Of a DNA stretch of 64,000 bases, positions 53,559-63,093 are shown piece after piece. The notes below the pieces were generated by a model. It made no database searches and had not been told where the DNA came from. It saw only the letters and a list, made by a program, of their open reading frames with translations. This DNA is from Flavobacteriales bacterium UBA6057 (GTDB taxonomy: Bacteria > Bacteroidota > Bacteroidia > Flavobacteriales_G > Salibacteraceae). The stretch spans positions 41,319 through 105,318 of the forward strand of contig DIYJ01000012.1 in NCBI GenBank assembly GCA_002428995.1, in the 5' to 3' direction. How positions within the stretch are numbered: position 1 is the first letter of the stretch; each line of letters starts with the position of its first letter. Position numbers and translations under genes: made by a program.

Positions 53559-54504
53559 AATTACATTAACTGCCGCATTTTTCTTCTTCATCTCAACCAA
53601 TTACGGCCAACAGAATCTTTGGCCGCAAGAAGAAGCCGAGTGGATCGTTGAAAGAATAACGCCTCTGACACTGATCGTGGATGATTCCGCAGGAGAGGCC
53701 AGCGTGTCCAATGGTTTTTTAACATCAACAATCTACTATTCCCTTGGCTCACCGGAATTGATCGATGGCATCCTTTACACCACAGTCCATCAAAACCAAG
53801 AGGGCATCTATGTTTCAGACAGTGGAGACCATGTTATAGAATATCCACTCAATAATGCCTCAGAAATGGTGGGTGGTTTCAGAGTTCAAGGCGAAGAGGT
53901 CTTCTATTGGAATTCGTACACCGAGGAAGAGTCTTTGCTCTTCGATTTTGGACTTCAGGTAGGTGACTCGGTTCCTGTCAGTTTCACGAATCAGCTTGAA
54001 AACAGGGTTGTAACTTCCATTGACATGCAGATGATTGGTGGGGTGTCAAGGGAGGTGTTCAACCTTTCCGGGCCGGGTCTTTTTGGCAATCAAATCATCT
54101 CTGGCATAGGTTCTCTTTTTGGGCCAATGCAGGAAATAGGGGTTGGATATGAAACCTCATTTGAATTGGTCTGCTTCTCAGTGAATGGACACGTGGTCTT
54201 CCCTCTTTCGTCAGAATGCGTTGATGATTCTACCCTGAGTGTTCAGGATGACCACAGTACCTCTGCTGTCATCCTCTATCCGAATCCCACAGATGGAAGA
54301 TTAGTGATTGACCTGGGAGCGAATGCCGCCCCCAAAAGCATTAGAATCCTGGATGCCGTTGGTGGACTTGTAGGTGAGAAACTTTCTCATGAGTTCTACG
54401 GTCCGCATGTGGAATGGGACCTCAGTCATTTAGCATCAGGAAGCTACATTCTTGTTTTTGAACTTGGCGGAAGTGTACAAACGACACAACTCTTGATTCA
54501 CTGA
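53551..54504 (+). CDS. Secreted hypothetical protein with T9SS sorting domain
   Basis: A 317-residue protein with a signal peptide (ITLTAAFFFFISTNYGQQ). It overlaps the previous T9SS gene by 8 bp, so they are translationally coupled. The mature part is beta-rich and unrecognised. The C-terminus (about 240-317) is a type A sorting domain: VILYPNPTDGRLVIDL, then IRILDAVGGLV and SGSYILVFEL. The two probably form a surface pair exported together. Confidence 0.85.
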   Translation: MNRITLTAAFFFFISTNYGQQNLWPQEEAEWIVERITPLTLIVDDSAGEASVSNGFLTSTIYYSLGSPELIDGILYTTVHQNQEGIYVSDSGDHVIEYPLNNASEMVGGFRVQGEEVFYWNSYTEEESLLFDFGLQVGDSVPVSFTNQLENRVVTSIDMQMIGGVSREVFNLSGPGLFGNQIISGIGSLFGPMQEIGVGYETSFELVCFSVNGHVVFPLSSECVDDSTLSVQDDHSTSAVILYPNPTDGRLVIDLGANAAPKSIRILDAVGGLVGEKLSHEFYGPHVEWDLSHLASGSYILVFELGGSVQTTQLLIH

Positions 54505-54647
54505 CGGGTAGCAACGAACCTGATAATGAGGTTAGTTCTGCTCCCATTCGACTTATAGTATCGCTTTTGTTCTAGTTTTGAGCATAACACCTGAAAGAAA
54601 TCGCGAAGTAGCGAGGTGCGGCTTCATTGTAAAAGAATAGATGCTTT

Positions 54648-55058
54648 ATGAATAAACTGATGCTAATCTTGACAATCTTCGGGTGCAGTAACTTCATTTT
54701 AGCACAATCCAATCCTGATAAGGTTGGTGTCGAAGGAGAATTTTATAAAGTGGATATCTCACCTCAATTTCCTGGTGGAATAGTTGAATTTCTTAAGTAC
54801 GTAAGTGATAACCTAGAATATCCGAAAGAAGCAAAGGAAAAAGGAATTGAAGGGCAGGTATATGTTTCGTTTATTGTAGATGAAACTGGCACCATTTTAC
54901 AAGATTCCACAGAAGTTCGTGAATCACTGTTCTACCCGTGTGATCAGGAGGCTATAAGACTGATTAACGAAGGTCCTAAATGGATTCCTGGAAGGATAAG
55001 TGAAATCGAAAAGAACGTACCAGTTAGAATGACAGTTCCGATCCTTTTCAGGAGATAA
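54648..55058 (+). CDS. TonB C-terminal-domain protein
   Basis: A 136-residue protein. A signal peptide (KLMLILTIFGCSNFILAQ) is followed by a TonB C-terminal domain from about 35 to 134: FPGGIVEFLKYVSDNLEYPKEAKEKGIEGQVYVSFIVDE. No membrane anchor or Pro-rich spanner is present, unlike classical TonB, so it is a free periplasmic TonB-C protein, a common form in Bacteroidota with an uncertain link to energy transduction. Confidence 0.85.
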   Translation: MNKLMLILTIFGCSNFILAQSNPDKVGVEGEFYKVDISPQFPGGIVEFLKYVSDNLEYPKEAKEKGIEGQVYVSFIVDETGTILQDSTEVRESLFYPCDQEAIRLINEGPKWIPGRISEIEKNVPVRMTVPILFRR

Positions 55059-55065
55059 TCCCCTC

Positions 55066-55086
55066 GCGCGCACTTGTAGTGCGTGC
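55066..55086. repeat. Palindrome after the TonB-C gene
   Basis: GCGCGCAC, TTGTA, GTGCGTGC: an 8-bp stem with one G-T pair. No T run follows, so REP-like rather than a clear terminator. Confidence 0.4.
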
Positions 55087-55260
55087 GGATTGTGAAAGGC
55101 TCCCTGATTTTCAACCGGCATAATCGTCTATGTTCTAGTGCTAAGCACACTTCATGGCAGAAGCTGCACTGGAGCAACGTGTTCGGTCATTGCAACTGGT
55201 TTGACTTATGTTTGACAACCTAGGAGTGGCAAACCTCCACCCCAGACTAAACCAACCGAC

Positions 55261-56046
55261 ATGAAAATCAACCTACTACCCTTCTTCCTGGGATTGCTTC
55301 TGTGCAATGCTTCCTTCGCACAAGACCAGGCACACTACAAGGAACTTGTCCAGCAAGCCTTTGAATTGTATCAATCCAAAGAATATCAACAGTCTGCAGA
55401 AACCTATCAAAAGGCGTTTGACTCCATGGATGGCAAGGCGCAATCAAGAGACCGTTACAATGCCGCTTGTTCTTATGCGCTGGCCGGAGATGTTGAACAA
55501 TCGTTTCGCCATCTGTTCGAACTGGCCGAGAGCTCAAAAACGAAGTATTATAACTACGACCACATCACTACAGACTCGGATTTAAGCAATCTGCACTCAG
55601 ACGATCGTTGGGCGAAGCTGGTGGCGATCGTGAAATCCAATAAGGAAGAAGCCGAAAAATACCTGGATAAATCGCAGGTGGCCACCCTCCAATCCATCCG
55701 CATAGATTACATGAAAAACAGACACATGATGCCTCAAATTGAAGCATTTGAAGAAGAGAACGGAAAAGACTCTGAAAAAGCGAAAGCTCACCGGGCAAAA
55801 ATCATTACCAGCGATTCTATGAACCTTGTCAAGGTCAAAGAGATATTGGATGAGCGAGGTTGGTTAGGTGACAAGATTCTTGGAGACAAAGGAAGTCAGA
55901 CGCTCTTTGTGGTGATTCAACATGCTGACCTTGACACGCAGGTGAAGTACCTGCCGATGCTGAAAGAAGCCGTAAAGCAGGGAAATGCAAGCGCTGAATG
56001 GTTGGCTAGACTGGAAAAGAGTGTTGCTTCAAAAGAGGGGAAATAG
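55261..56046 (+). CDS. Secreted TPR-containing protein
   Basis: A 261-residue protein with a signal peptide (INLLPFFLGLLLCNASFAQ). Residues about 25-95 hold two TPR-like motifs (LVQQAFELYQSKEYQQSAETYQKAF and RYNAACSYALAGDVEQSFRHL). The C-terminal half (about 130-255) resembles the DUF6624-type region seen in Bacteroidota TPR proteins, with LKVKEILDERGWLGDKILGDK and TLFVVIQHADLDTQVKYLPML. Likely periplasmic; acts as a protein-binding adaptor. Confidence 0.78.
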   Translation: MKINLLPFFLGLLLCNASFAQDQAHYKELVQQAFELYQSKEYQQSAETYQKAFDSMDGKAQSRDRYNAACSYALAGDVEQSFRHLFELAESSKTKYYNYDHITTDSDLSNLHSDDRWAKLVAIVKSNKEEAEKYLDKSQVATLQSIRIDYMKNRHMMPQIEAFEEENGKDSEKAKAHRAKIITSDSMNLVKVKEILDERGWLGDKILGDKGSQTLFVVIQHADLDTQVKYLPMLKEAVKQGNASAEWLARLEKSVASKEGK

Positions 56047-56111
56047 CGAGGTGTTTAGACGCCTTAAACCCAATCTCAGATGAAATGGGACAACCCATGG
56101 TACATGTTTCA

Positions 56112-56421
56112 GGATTAGATGATCAGAAAATCAGGTGATTAGATGATGCTGTTAACAGATATAGCTGAATCGGCCTTTCAGTTTTTTTGTGGGCGACAGA
56201 TCGAAGAGAAATTGCGCGTTGGCGTTGCGCAGCGATTTTAGTGCCTCCGCTAAAGCTATGGCGACACGCGGAGTGTTTGAAGGTCGCGCATTGCGCGATC
56301 AAGTTTAAATCGTAGCAGGCTGAAATTTCGATTCGGTATCTGGTCACAAAAAAATGACAGCCTTGATGCTTCGACAGGCTCAGCACAGGCCTTTGCTCTA
56401 CTTTGTGTCAAGACAAAGTAG
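56112..56421. repeat. Dispersed element copy C (diverged, with internal insertion)
   Basis: Left array at 56112-56148 (GATTAGATGATCAGAAAATC units), then the common core (ATCGGCCTTTCAG, ATCGAAGAGAAATTGCGCGTTGGC, GCGATTTTAGTGCCTCCGCTAAAGC). Compared with copy A, about 110 bp are inserted after GACACGCGG before the shared GCTCTACTTTGTGTC; the insertion contains GCTTCGACAGGCTCAGC, another common Bacteroidota intergenic repeat. The end forms a hairpin CTACTTTGT/ACAAAGTAG (56398-56421). The rest of the 592-bp gap 56047-56638 holds a CAACTTCAACTTCAA patch and nothing else. Confidence 0.55.
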
Positions 56422-56638
56422 AAGAAGCAGTAAAAAGCTAATTCCTCTCTCATAGAGGATGGTCATTTCCTATGATGGCTTGACAAGCTCAATCTCAATC
56501 ACAACTTCAACTTCAATGAAATCCAACTGAAGTTGAGACATCTCGCTCCCGCGACTAATTGCAATGCTCATGAACGCATGGTTGCTTCAGCCGATATATT
56601 TGAAATTTATCACTTCGCCTTAATTGTAACCGATCACA

Positions 56639-57172
56639 ATGGCCCAGACCTACTTGATGTACATTGAATCAATCACTCTCGAGGAGAGGCAGGAAACTCA
56701 GCGGCTCTTCGAGGAGTATAAGTTCATTTATGTAGACCAAAAGAAATTCGAGCTTAGTGTTCAAGGCAATGGCGTTTACATGACAGTGATACCTGAAGGA
56801 TTGCCGGACGGTGGTATTCAGTCTGTTGATGATTGTATCACCGTTTCTCAGTTAGGGTTTAAGCTTTATGACATCCTGAAGACGGCTTCCTCCTTCAAAT
56901 TTGCTCAAGTGGGTTATGAGGCCGACAATCACTTTGAACCAGATGGTTTATTGAAAGAAGCCTCGTATTACAAGGATTTTGATGGACTCGTAATCAGCAA
57001 TTCTATCGCAGATCGTGAATCCAATTACTCAGATTTTGAACGTTTCAACGCTACACACTTGTGGAAACCTTATCACGGAGAGGCATTTGTTCAAGCTTCT
57101 AAAGTGAACGGGAAATGGCAGTCTGAGGTAGTGTGGTCCTACGCTGAGAATGATTTGGACAGGAAATCCTAG
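56639..57172 (+). CDS. Hypothetical protein (177 aa)
   Basis: A soluble acidic protein without signal peptide. Mixed alpha/beta with a probable beta-hairpin around YMTVIPEGLPDGGIQSVDDCITVSQ. The C-terminus (NATHLWKPYHGEAFVQASKVNGKW) is aromatic. I cannot assign a family. It is convergent with the serine hydrolase gene, leaving a 27-bp gap. Confidence 0.65.
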   Translation: MAQTYLMYIESITLEERQETQRLFEEYKFIYVDQKKFELSVQGNGVYMTVIPEGLPDGGIQSVDDCITVSQLGFKLYDILKTASSFKFAQVGYEADNHFEPDGLLKEASYYKDFDGLVISNSIADRESNYSDFERFNATHLWKPYHGEAFVQASKVNGKWQSEVVWSYAENDLDRKS

Positions 57173-57199
57173 GTGCCTTCCCTGATACTACATCCAGCA

Positions 57200-59020
57200 C
57201 TACTCACGCGCTTTTATTCGCTCAATCTGACGTTGCGCCCCTGCATTTTTCGGGTTCAACTCCAGCGACTTTTGATAGTACTCAATGGCCAGATCGTATT
57301 CTCCCAATTCCATGCACGCCTCAGCATAGCTGTCGTAAACGTTAAAGCTTTCCGGATATAATATCATGTTCATCTCGAAGATGTGCCTGGCCACTTCCTT
57401 TTGGTCGTTCCACATGAATTGGTAGCCCAGCATGTTGATGTTGTCCTCATCAACAGCTGGATCGCTTGCATCTTTTTCCCGGATGGCCTTCAACATCACC
57501 AGGGCTTCCTCATAGTCGCCATTTTTGATCAAGTCACTCGGCAGCAGGGTGCTCGACAATACCTTCTCATATTCAGCGAGCACATCCTGATTGCGCGGAT
57601 CAACCATGCTGAGGCCAATGGAATCATCGTCAGCGTGTGATGAAAACTGAAAAGCGATGTCAGCCCGGCCTCTCGTTACGAACGTATTATTCGAAACCCT
57701 GACCAACGGTATCCTCTCCTCTGCGGGCCACTGTCGGCAGGTCAACTGCCCGCCATCTTCTTCGATTTCAATCGTTTCGAATCCGCCTGCGAGGTATCTC
57801 CCCGTGCACGATGCCATGAATTCAGCATCGGTTTCCACTGCGGCATACCTCGGGAAATAATCTTTCCAGCCATAGGTCAGAGCCACAGAGCGAATGAGCT
57901 CTTCAATGAAGGCCGGATGGTTGGAATTGATCATGACCACTACTCCGTAGCCATCTTCCTTGTGCGCCATCAACTGGCTTGAAAAACCCTCGTTCCATCC
58001 ACCATGCTCAAAATAGACTTCGTCTTGTTTTTGCCGGAGGAACATTCCGAGTCCCACATGATCTTCCACAAAGGGCGTTAGCATGGTGGTGGTCATTGCT
58101 TTCGAAAGTCCCCGTTCGCTTTTGCCTTCCAGCGTTTTTTGAATGTTCAGCGCAAATGTTGCAAGATCTGCAGCGGTCGTCCACAGTCCTGCAGCGGCCA
58201 TTTCAGGATAGGTGTGTCGCTTGCCCATGGTCATGGTTCCATTAGGCAGATATCCGGTAGCAGCCATGCTCAGTTGAGCTTCATCCAGGGGCTGTTTGAA
58301 GCTGCTGTGGTTCATGCCCAGCGGTTTCAACACCTGCTCTTCCATGATTTCGGGATAAGACTTTCCCTCTACGTCTATCAAGAGCTGTTGCACCACGTTG
58401 TAGCCACCCCCGGAATATCGGAAGCTTTTCTCCGGCTCCTTGTCCACCACAATGGCGTTCGAATTTGCGGGCGGCAATCCATCCAATACCTGAAGTAAAC
58501 TGGGAACGGGCGTACCGGGACTGTATCCACCAAAGCCGTGCACGGTAGTTCCCGCAGAATGGTTGAGCAGGTTTTTCAGGGTGACCTTTTTGGCTGCCGT
58601 AAATTCATTTTCCTCCAATTGCCATGACTTCAACTGGGAGTTGATGTTGGCTTCCAGGTCAATCTTTCCCTGCTCCACCAGTCGCAATGCAGCGTAAGCC
58701 GAAACTGGTTTGCTGATGGAAGCCGCCTGAAACAAGGTCTCGGTGGTCACCGGGATTTTAGAGTCCTTATCCATGATTCCATACGCCTTGGTCCACACAA
58801 TTTCCCCTTTGTGGATGACGGCAAGGCTCACGCCCGGCACCCCGTAATGTTCCATCCGCTCCTCGATCGTCCAGGTTGGGTCTCCCTCTATGTAAACCGG
58901 AGGAATGAGGTTGTTTTCCACTTCTTTCGTTTGGTCAACAGGCTGCGGTTGTTGGGGATCGGTCTGATTGCAGGAAGCCAGGATAAAAAAGCATCCCAAT
59001 ACCGTGAGGTAGGTTTTCAT
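57200..59020 (-). CDS. Serine hydrolase (class C beta-lactamase-like) lipoprotein with C-terminal TPRs
   Basis: The ATG at 59020 opens a lipoprotein signal (MKTYLTVLGCFFILASC); 20 codons upstream are open but not needed. The 606-residue product contains a class C beta-lactamase/penicillin-binding fold: S101-x-x-K104 in AASISKPVSAY, Y202-S-G in RYSGGGYNVV, and an HGG-type third box (FEHGGWNEGFSS). About residues 470-606 carry TPR-like helices (LLPSDLIKNGDYEEALVMLKAI; EYDLAIEYYQKSLELNPKN). Family members are esterases, D-aminopeptidases or carboxypeptidases; activity on a beta-lactam is unlikely. Anchored to the membrane. Confidence 0.88.
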   Translation of the reverse strand: MKTYLTVLGCFFILASCNQTDPQQPQPVDQTKEVENNLIPPVYIEGDPTWTIEERMEHYGVPGVSLAVIHKGEIVWTKAYGIMDKDSKIPVTTETLFQAASISKPVSAYAALRLVEQGKIDLEANINSQLKSWQLEENEFTAAKKVTLKNLLNHSAGTTVHGFGGYSPGTPVPSLLQVLDGLPPANSNAIVVDKEPEKSFRYSGGGYNVVQQLLIDVEGKSYPEIMEEQVLKPLGMNHSSFKQPLDEAQLSMAATGYLPNGTMTMGKRHTYPEMAAAGLWTTAADLATFALNIQKTLEGKSERGLSKAMTTTMLTPFVEDHVGLGMFLRQKQDEVYFEHGGWNEGFSSQLMAHKEDGYGVVVMINSNHPAFIEELIRSVALTYGWKDYFPRYAAVETDAEFMASCTGRYLAGGFETIEIEEDGGQLTCRQWPAEERIPLVRVSNNTFVTRGRADIAFQFSSHADDDSIGLSMVDPRNQDVLAEYEKVLSSTLLPSDLIKNGDYEEALVMLKAIREKDASDPAVDEDNINMLGYQFMWNDQKEVARHIFEMNMILYPESFNVYDSYAEACMELGEYDLAIEYYQKSLELNPKNAGAQRQIERIKARE

Positions 59021-59286
59021 GAAGGATCGTTTGCGTGAATATATCTTCTTGAAACCGTGTATGGGGTCCATGCAGGTCACTGCTTATGATTATTTGTGAA
59101 GACGGTTGCATACAAGTGGAGTGTTCAGAAGTCGTTGATCGCCAGAGTACTTTCTACTTTAACCGCTCATTGCCAACAGACTCAATCTGCGTGAAGACAT
59201 GGAAGTGCCCTCTCTGATCTATCTGGCAGGACCTATTCAAGATTGAATACATTTGAGAGATTAGTCAGAACCAATAAATCGAAACC

Positions 59287-59556
59287 ATGGATTTAGGCGC
59301 CATTGAACTATTCATTTCCATATTCTTGGGACTCATAGGAGTGCTGTTGTATCTGAGGAGGTTTTATTATGATGAGCCTAGAATCAAAAACTCCAAGGTG
59401 CACTTTACCTTTCTCTTGGCGTTCATAATCGTGCTGCTGAGTGGGGTTTTTACTCCTCCGGATATCTTTTCAAATGCTTTGTTTTCAGTGCCTTTATATT
59501 TGATTTTGCTCACCGTCATGAAAAGGACGGGACTGCTGGCCACAAAGTCTTCTTAG
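59287..59556 (+). CDS. Small hydrophobic membrane protein (89 aa)
   Basis: Three hydrophobic stretches (IELFISIFLGLIGVLLYL, FLLAFIIVLLSGVFTPP and LFSVPLYLILLTVM) suggest two or three transmembrane helices. Family unknown. It starts a same-strand run of hypothetical genes, with a 58-bp gap to the next. Confidence 0.6.
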   Translation: MDLGAIELFISIFLGLIGVLLYLRRFYYDEPRIKNSKVHFTFLLAFIIVLLSGVFTPPDIFSNALFSVPLYLILLTVMKRTGLLATKSS

Positions 59557-59614
59557 AGCTTCCATCTGTTGAAGCCTATGGAGTCGGTCCAACTCAGGTG
59601 GCTGCAACGATGCA

Positions 59615-60259
59615 TTGCAGCTATGTTTGGATCGCACACAGTTGGCATCAGTTAAAGTGAAAAGCAACTACTTCTCGAACAAGGTTAAAAGTCGGTCAAC
59701 CGAAGATCTGATCAACGTTGGAACATCTCAAGAAGGATTTGCTGAGAAATTTGTGCTGGCTGCTCTTTGGGAACTGGATGCAAGAGATGAATTAACGGAA
59801 GATCTGAAAGACAAACTTGCTCACCTTGAGTTGCGTGAACAAGCGGTGAAGCAGAAGTCTGAGCACGATAACTATTTGGTGCCGCCAGACCTTCCCAGGC
59901 AAATCAAGACGGCTGTTTTCATTCTGTATTCAATCTTTGCTCTGGAGCTGCTGGAGCGTTTCGCACTAAACTCCTATTCCACGCTGGACATCAACTCCAT
60001 TGAAATACCCGGAGGCCTCATCACCCTGGTTGTCGCTATGTTCATACACAGTGGAAAGGCTTGGGCGAGGTATGCCTTCTATATTGTCTTCGTCTCATCA
60101 ACGTTATTCTTTGTTCTTGGTGTTCAGCCGATTACGACCATTTCATTGATTCAGCAAATGCTGTTTGTAGCGGCCATGTACTTCATCCTGAGTAAGCCAA
60201 GCAGAATGTGGTACAAAGCAAAAACGGGTGCTAAGAATTCGCATAAGGTGCAGGTTTAA
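59615..60259 (+). CDS. Hypothetical protein with C-terminal membrane domain (214 aa)
   Basis: The N-terminal 90 residues are soluble and charged, with a helical segment ending in LREQAVKQKSEHDN. The rest (about 95-205) has about four transmembrane helices (TAVFILYSIFALELL, ITLVVAMFIHS, YIVFVSSTLFFVLGV and LIQQMLFVAAMYFIL). Family unknown, although the latter half resembles small DUF-type membrane proteins of Bacteroidota. The true start could be later than 59615; Met1 has a Cys-Leu-rich start that is not signal-like. Confidence 0.6.
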   Translation: MQLCLDRTQLASVKVKSNYFSNKVKSRSTEDLINVGTSQEGFAEKFVLAALWELDARDELTEDLKDKLAHLELREQAVKQKSEHDNYLVPPDLPRQIKTAVFILYSIFALELLERFALNSYSTLDINSIEIPGGLITLVVAMFIHSGKAWARYAFYIVFVSSTLFFVLGVQPITTISLIQQMLFVAAMYFILSKPSRMWYKAKTGAKNSHKVQV

Positions 60260-60377
60260 CCAACCCGACCGCTTCCCTGCATTCCAGAGTGAAAACGGCT
60301 GTGTGTCATACATGGGGCGTTCATCCCTCCCATTTGCCGATATATTTGACAGCGCACTTTTATCCGGCATTTGATTC

Positions 60378-61091
60378 ATGGAAATAAAGGGACACATCTA
60401 TGAACCCATTGGAAGTGGACTCGGCTATTGCCTGGGAGGAACACCATTCAATAAGAGAGTCTTCTATTTTAAAGGGTATCCCGAGAAACCCTATGAAGAA
60501 TGCGAGATTCTGGAGTTAAAAGACGCTGACCCGGAGAGCTTTGAATCGGATGACGTAATGGGAGAAGGTCGCGATAAAAACAACCGGTACTTCCAGGGCA
60601 GAAAAGTCGAAAAAGGCAAAGGCGTACACCTCAATCAAGATTGGGAATTTGTTCCACTCAAAGGCATCAAATGTCAATCCGTAGAACTGTTCTTTGACAG
60701 AGATCGATCCATCATCCGTGGTTTATTGGGCAACGAGGAAGCGTTCAACTTCTCAAGGTCTGAATTAGAAGACTCTTATGAGGAGTTTCAGGATACGGAC
60801 ACCTGGTTCAGGCTGGTGTACAATGCATCCGATCAGCTGAAGGAGATCGAGTTTCTGGAAGGTTCTTTAAGGCTGGATGATGTTGTGATTATAGGCCAAG
60901 AGAAAAGTGCCTTTCGATTGAAAGATCAATTGACAGAACTGGGCTTTCAGCTGATTCGGCAAGATGATGAGCACTGGATAGACAAGGAGAACAAGTTCAC
61001 CTTCTCAAGTTCGGAGGACATGGGAGGAGATGACCATGAGTGCGTCTACTTTTATACGTCTGACAACATGGATCATTTGATCAGTGGATAG
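60378..61091 (+). CDS. Hypothetical protein (237 aa)
   Basis: An acidic soluble protein without signal or membrane segments. Two regions stand out: a beta-rich N-terminal half with DKNNRYFQGRKVEKG, reminiscent of DKNYY-type modules that bind the repeated Asp-Lys-Asn-x-x-Tyr, and an acidic C-terminal half containing LKDQLTELGFQLIRQDDEHW. No family assigned. Styled like immunity or housekeeping accessory proteins. Confidence 0.6.
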   Translation: MEIKGHIYEPIGSGLGYCLGGTPFNKRVFYFKGYPEKPYEECEILELKDADPESFESDDVMGEGRDKNNRYFQGRKVEKGKGVHLNQDWEFVPLKGIKCQSVELFFDRDRSIIRGLLGNEEAFNFSRSELEDSYEEFQDTDTWFRLVYNASDQLKEIEFLEGSLRLDDVVIIGQEKSAFRLKDQLTELGFQLIRQDDEHWIDKENKFTFSSSEDMGGDDHECVYFYTSDNMDHLISG

Positions 61092-61246
61092 CGTGCAATG
61101 AGGAGTGTTCTGCTGAACCTGGTGGCACATGCCAGAAATGCGCCCGGTTGAACTGCTCAGAAACCCTCTTTGTAGATAGCTGCTCCACGAGTCAATCTTC
61201 TACTTTAGCGCGGCTCGCGCAAGTTGAGCTCCCAACATGTTGATCA

Positions 61247-62221
61247 ATGAATAGAATGATGAAGCACCTCCTCCCCTTCTTGTTTATAGCAGCATCCACG
61301 CTGGGTGTGGCACAAGGCTACAATTTCAAGCCCGACTGGAGCAAGGGAGACAAAAAGCACATTACCATCACTCAAACGGAACGGGAGTTTGAAAACGACC
61401 TTCTGGTTTCAGATACCGTAACCTACAATGAGGTGAAGATCACCGTCCTGGAGGACAATTCTGAAGACTATGTGATTGAAGTGCTTTTTGAGAATCAGGC
61501 ATTGAGCGGTGCCATGGAGTTGTATGACAGAATCGGTGAAGAGCTGTCCGATTACCAGGACCTGAAACTGATTTTCTCTGTGAACAAAAGCACGGCCGAG
61601 CCGAAACTTCAAAACCAGGAAGAGGCTCAGGCCTTCATGATGGAAAGCTTCGACCAGATTACGGAAGTCTTGAAGTCAAAAGCTCCCGAGGAGGCTTCGC
61701 TGATCGATCTGTTGTTTGCGCCCCTCCGTGAAATCTTCAAAAACGAAGAGAACATCGAAGCCTACATGACGCAGAACATCGGCTATATCCTGACTCCTTT
61801 CAACAAGGACTTCACCGTGGGAGAAACCATTACCAAGACAGAGTCAACCGACAATCCCTTCAATCCAACACAGCAAATATCCTCGACTACGCATGTGCAG
61901 CTGGAATCGGTGGATGCGGAGGGCCGGATGTGTACCATACACGAAGAATTGGAACTCGATCTGTCAGGATTTCGCGAGATGGCCAAGCAAATCATGCTGC
62001 GGATGATGGAATCCTTTGGCGCTGGCGATAGCCTTGCCACCGAAAAGGCAAACCTGATGGACGACTTCGACATGGATGTGGAGAACGTTAAAACCATCTT
62101 GTTTGACGCGAAATCTACCTGGGTGACGAGAATGGATCACGATGTGACAGTCACTTCCACCAACCCACTGGAGGGGGCGAAAACGCGCAAGGAAATAAAG
62201 GTGACCCATGTAGTGGAATAA
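61247..62221 (+). CDS. Secreted hypothetical protein (324 aa)
   Basis: Signal peptide KHLLPFLFIAASTLGVAQ. The mature protein is acidic, with long helical segments (ASLIDLLFAPLREIFKNEENIEAY) and beta strands around ITKTESTDNPFNPTQ. It has no T9SS tail, so periplasmic. I do not recognise the family. A second Met at 61262 could be the start. Confidence 0.68.
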   Translation: MNRMMKHLLPFLFIAASTLGVAQGYNFKPDWSKGDKKHITITQTEREFENDLLVSDTVTYNEVKITVLEDNSEDYVIEVLFENQALSGAMELYDRIGEELSDYQDLKLIFSVNKSTAEPKLQNQEEAQAFMMESFDQITEVLKSKAPEEASLIDLLFAPLREIFKNEENIEAYMTQNIGYILTPFNKDFTVGETITKTESTDNPFNPTQQISSTTHVQLESVDAEGRMCTIHEELELDLSGFREMAKQIMLRMMESFGAGDSLATEKANLMDDFDMDVENVKTILFDAKSTWVTRMDHDVTVTSTNPLEGAKTRKEIKVTHVVE

Positions 62222-62287
62222 AGCGGTTCACGCATAAGGAATCCAGAGGGATGGAAAAGTGGATTCACGAATCCCAGGAGAATAGCT

Positions 62288-62959
62288 GTGCAACCTTTCG
62301 GTGAAAACCTAAGTGTTCATCACATGATCATAAACCAATCAAACATAAAGGCTCTCAGGTGGAAGGATATCCTTGGTTTCATGATCCCTATCCTGTTCAT
62401 GGTACAGGGTTGTGATTCGAACACGCATAACAAACAAGCTGTGACGACCGCAACTGCGGACAGTATCCCCGTGATCAGTGTGCCGGAGCAAACCGCTGCT
62501 GAGTTATCGGTGGATTCACTGCCTGTCGACACGTTGGACATTCTGGTGGTGCAATGTGCCAATGGCTATGAATATGCCATGGGCGGATACGATTTCAATC
62601 CGTTGATAGAACAGGAACTGAATCGGTTTGAAAACATGAACGTCCTGCCCTTCCGTTACCAAGACCTCATGGGAGTGCATTATCAAGGCGTGTTTGACAA
62701 AAAGTACTGTCCACCCATCCTCGAAAAGGTAGATGCAGACGTGCTGATTTTGACGCGGTTCGTCCAGCAATACCTCGGTCCCGAACGGGATGAGTTTGAC
62801 TGGGGCTATGAACTGAGAATCGTGAATGCCGAGACGCTCGAACAGGTCAATTCCATCCATGCAGATGATCTGGAGAATTACGAGGGAATCGAGCAGCACA
62901 TCCAGGCAAACATTGAGATGCTCAAGTCTGACATTGAGCACTTGCTGAAGAGGTCGTGA
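62288..62959 (+). CDS. Probable lipoprotein, hypothetical (223 aa)
   Basis: A hydrophobic segment followed by a lipobox-like site (GFMIPILFMVQGCDSN, about 31-46) suggests a lipoprotein; the long basic stretch before it may mean the true start is Met13 (62324). The mature part starts with a Thr/Ala-rich linker, then a globular region with VDTLDILVVQCANGYEYAMGG and VDADVLILTRFVQQYLG. Family unknown. Confidence 0.62.
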   Translation: MQPFGENLSVHHMIINQSNIKALRWKDILGFMIPILFMVQGCDSNTHNKQAVTTATADSIPVISVPEQTAAELSVDSLPVDTLDILVVQCANGYEYAMGGYDFNPLIEQELNRFENMNVLPFRYQDLMGVHYQGVFDKKYCPPILEKVDADVLILTRFVQQYLGPERDEFDWGYELRIVNAETLEQVNSIHADDLENYEGIEQHIQANIEMLKSDIEHLLKRS

Positions 62960-63093
62960 CTGATGAATTCCAGCCCTTGACATAACGGTAGACAAGGGAG
63001 TCGCTGATTCTCATCAGAGTCTGAGGTTTTGAGGCCTGCCGTTGCTTCTGGGGCTTTAAGTTTGATCATAGGCTACCAAAAAGCACGCATCGA

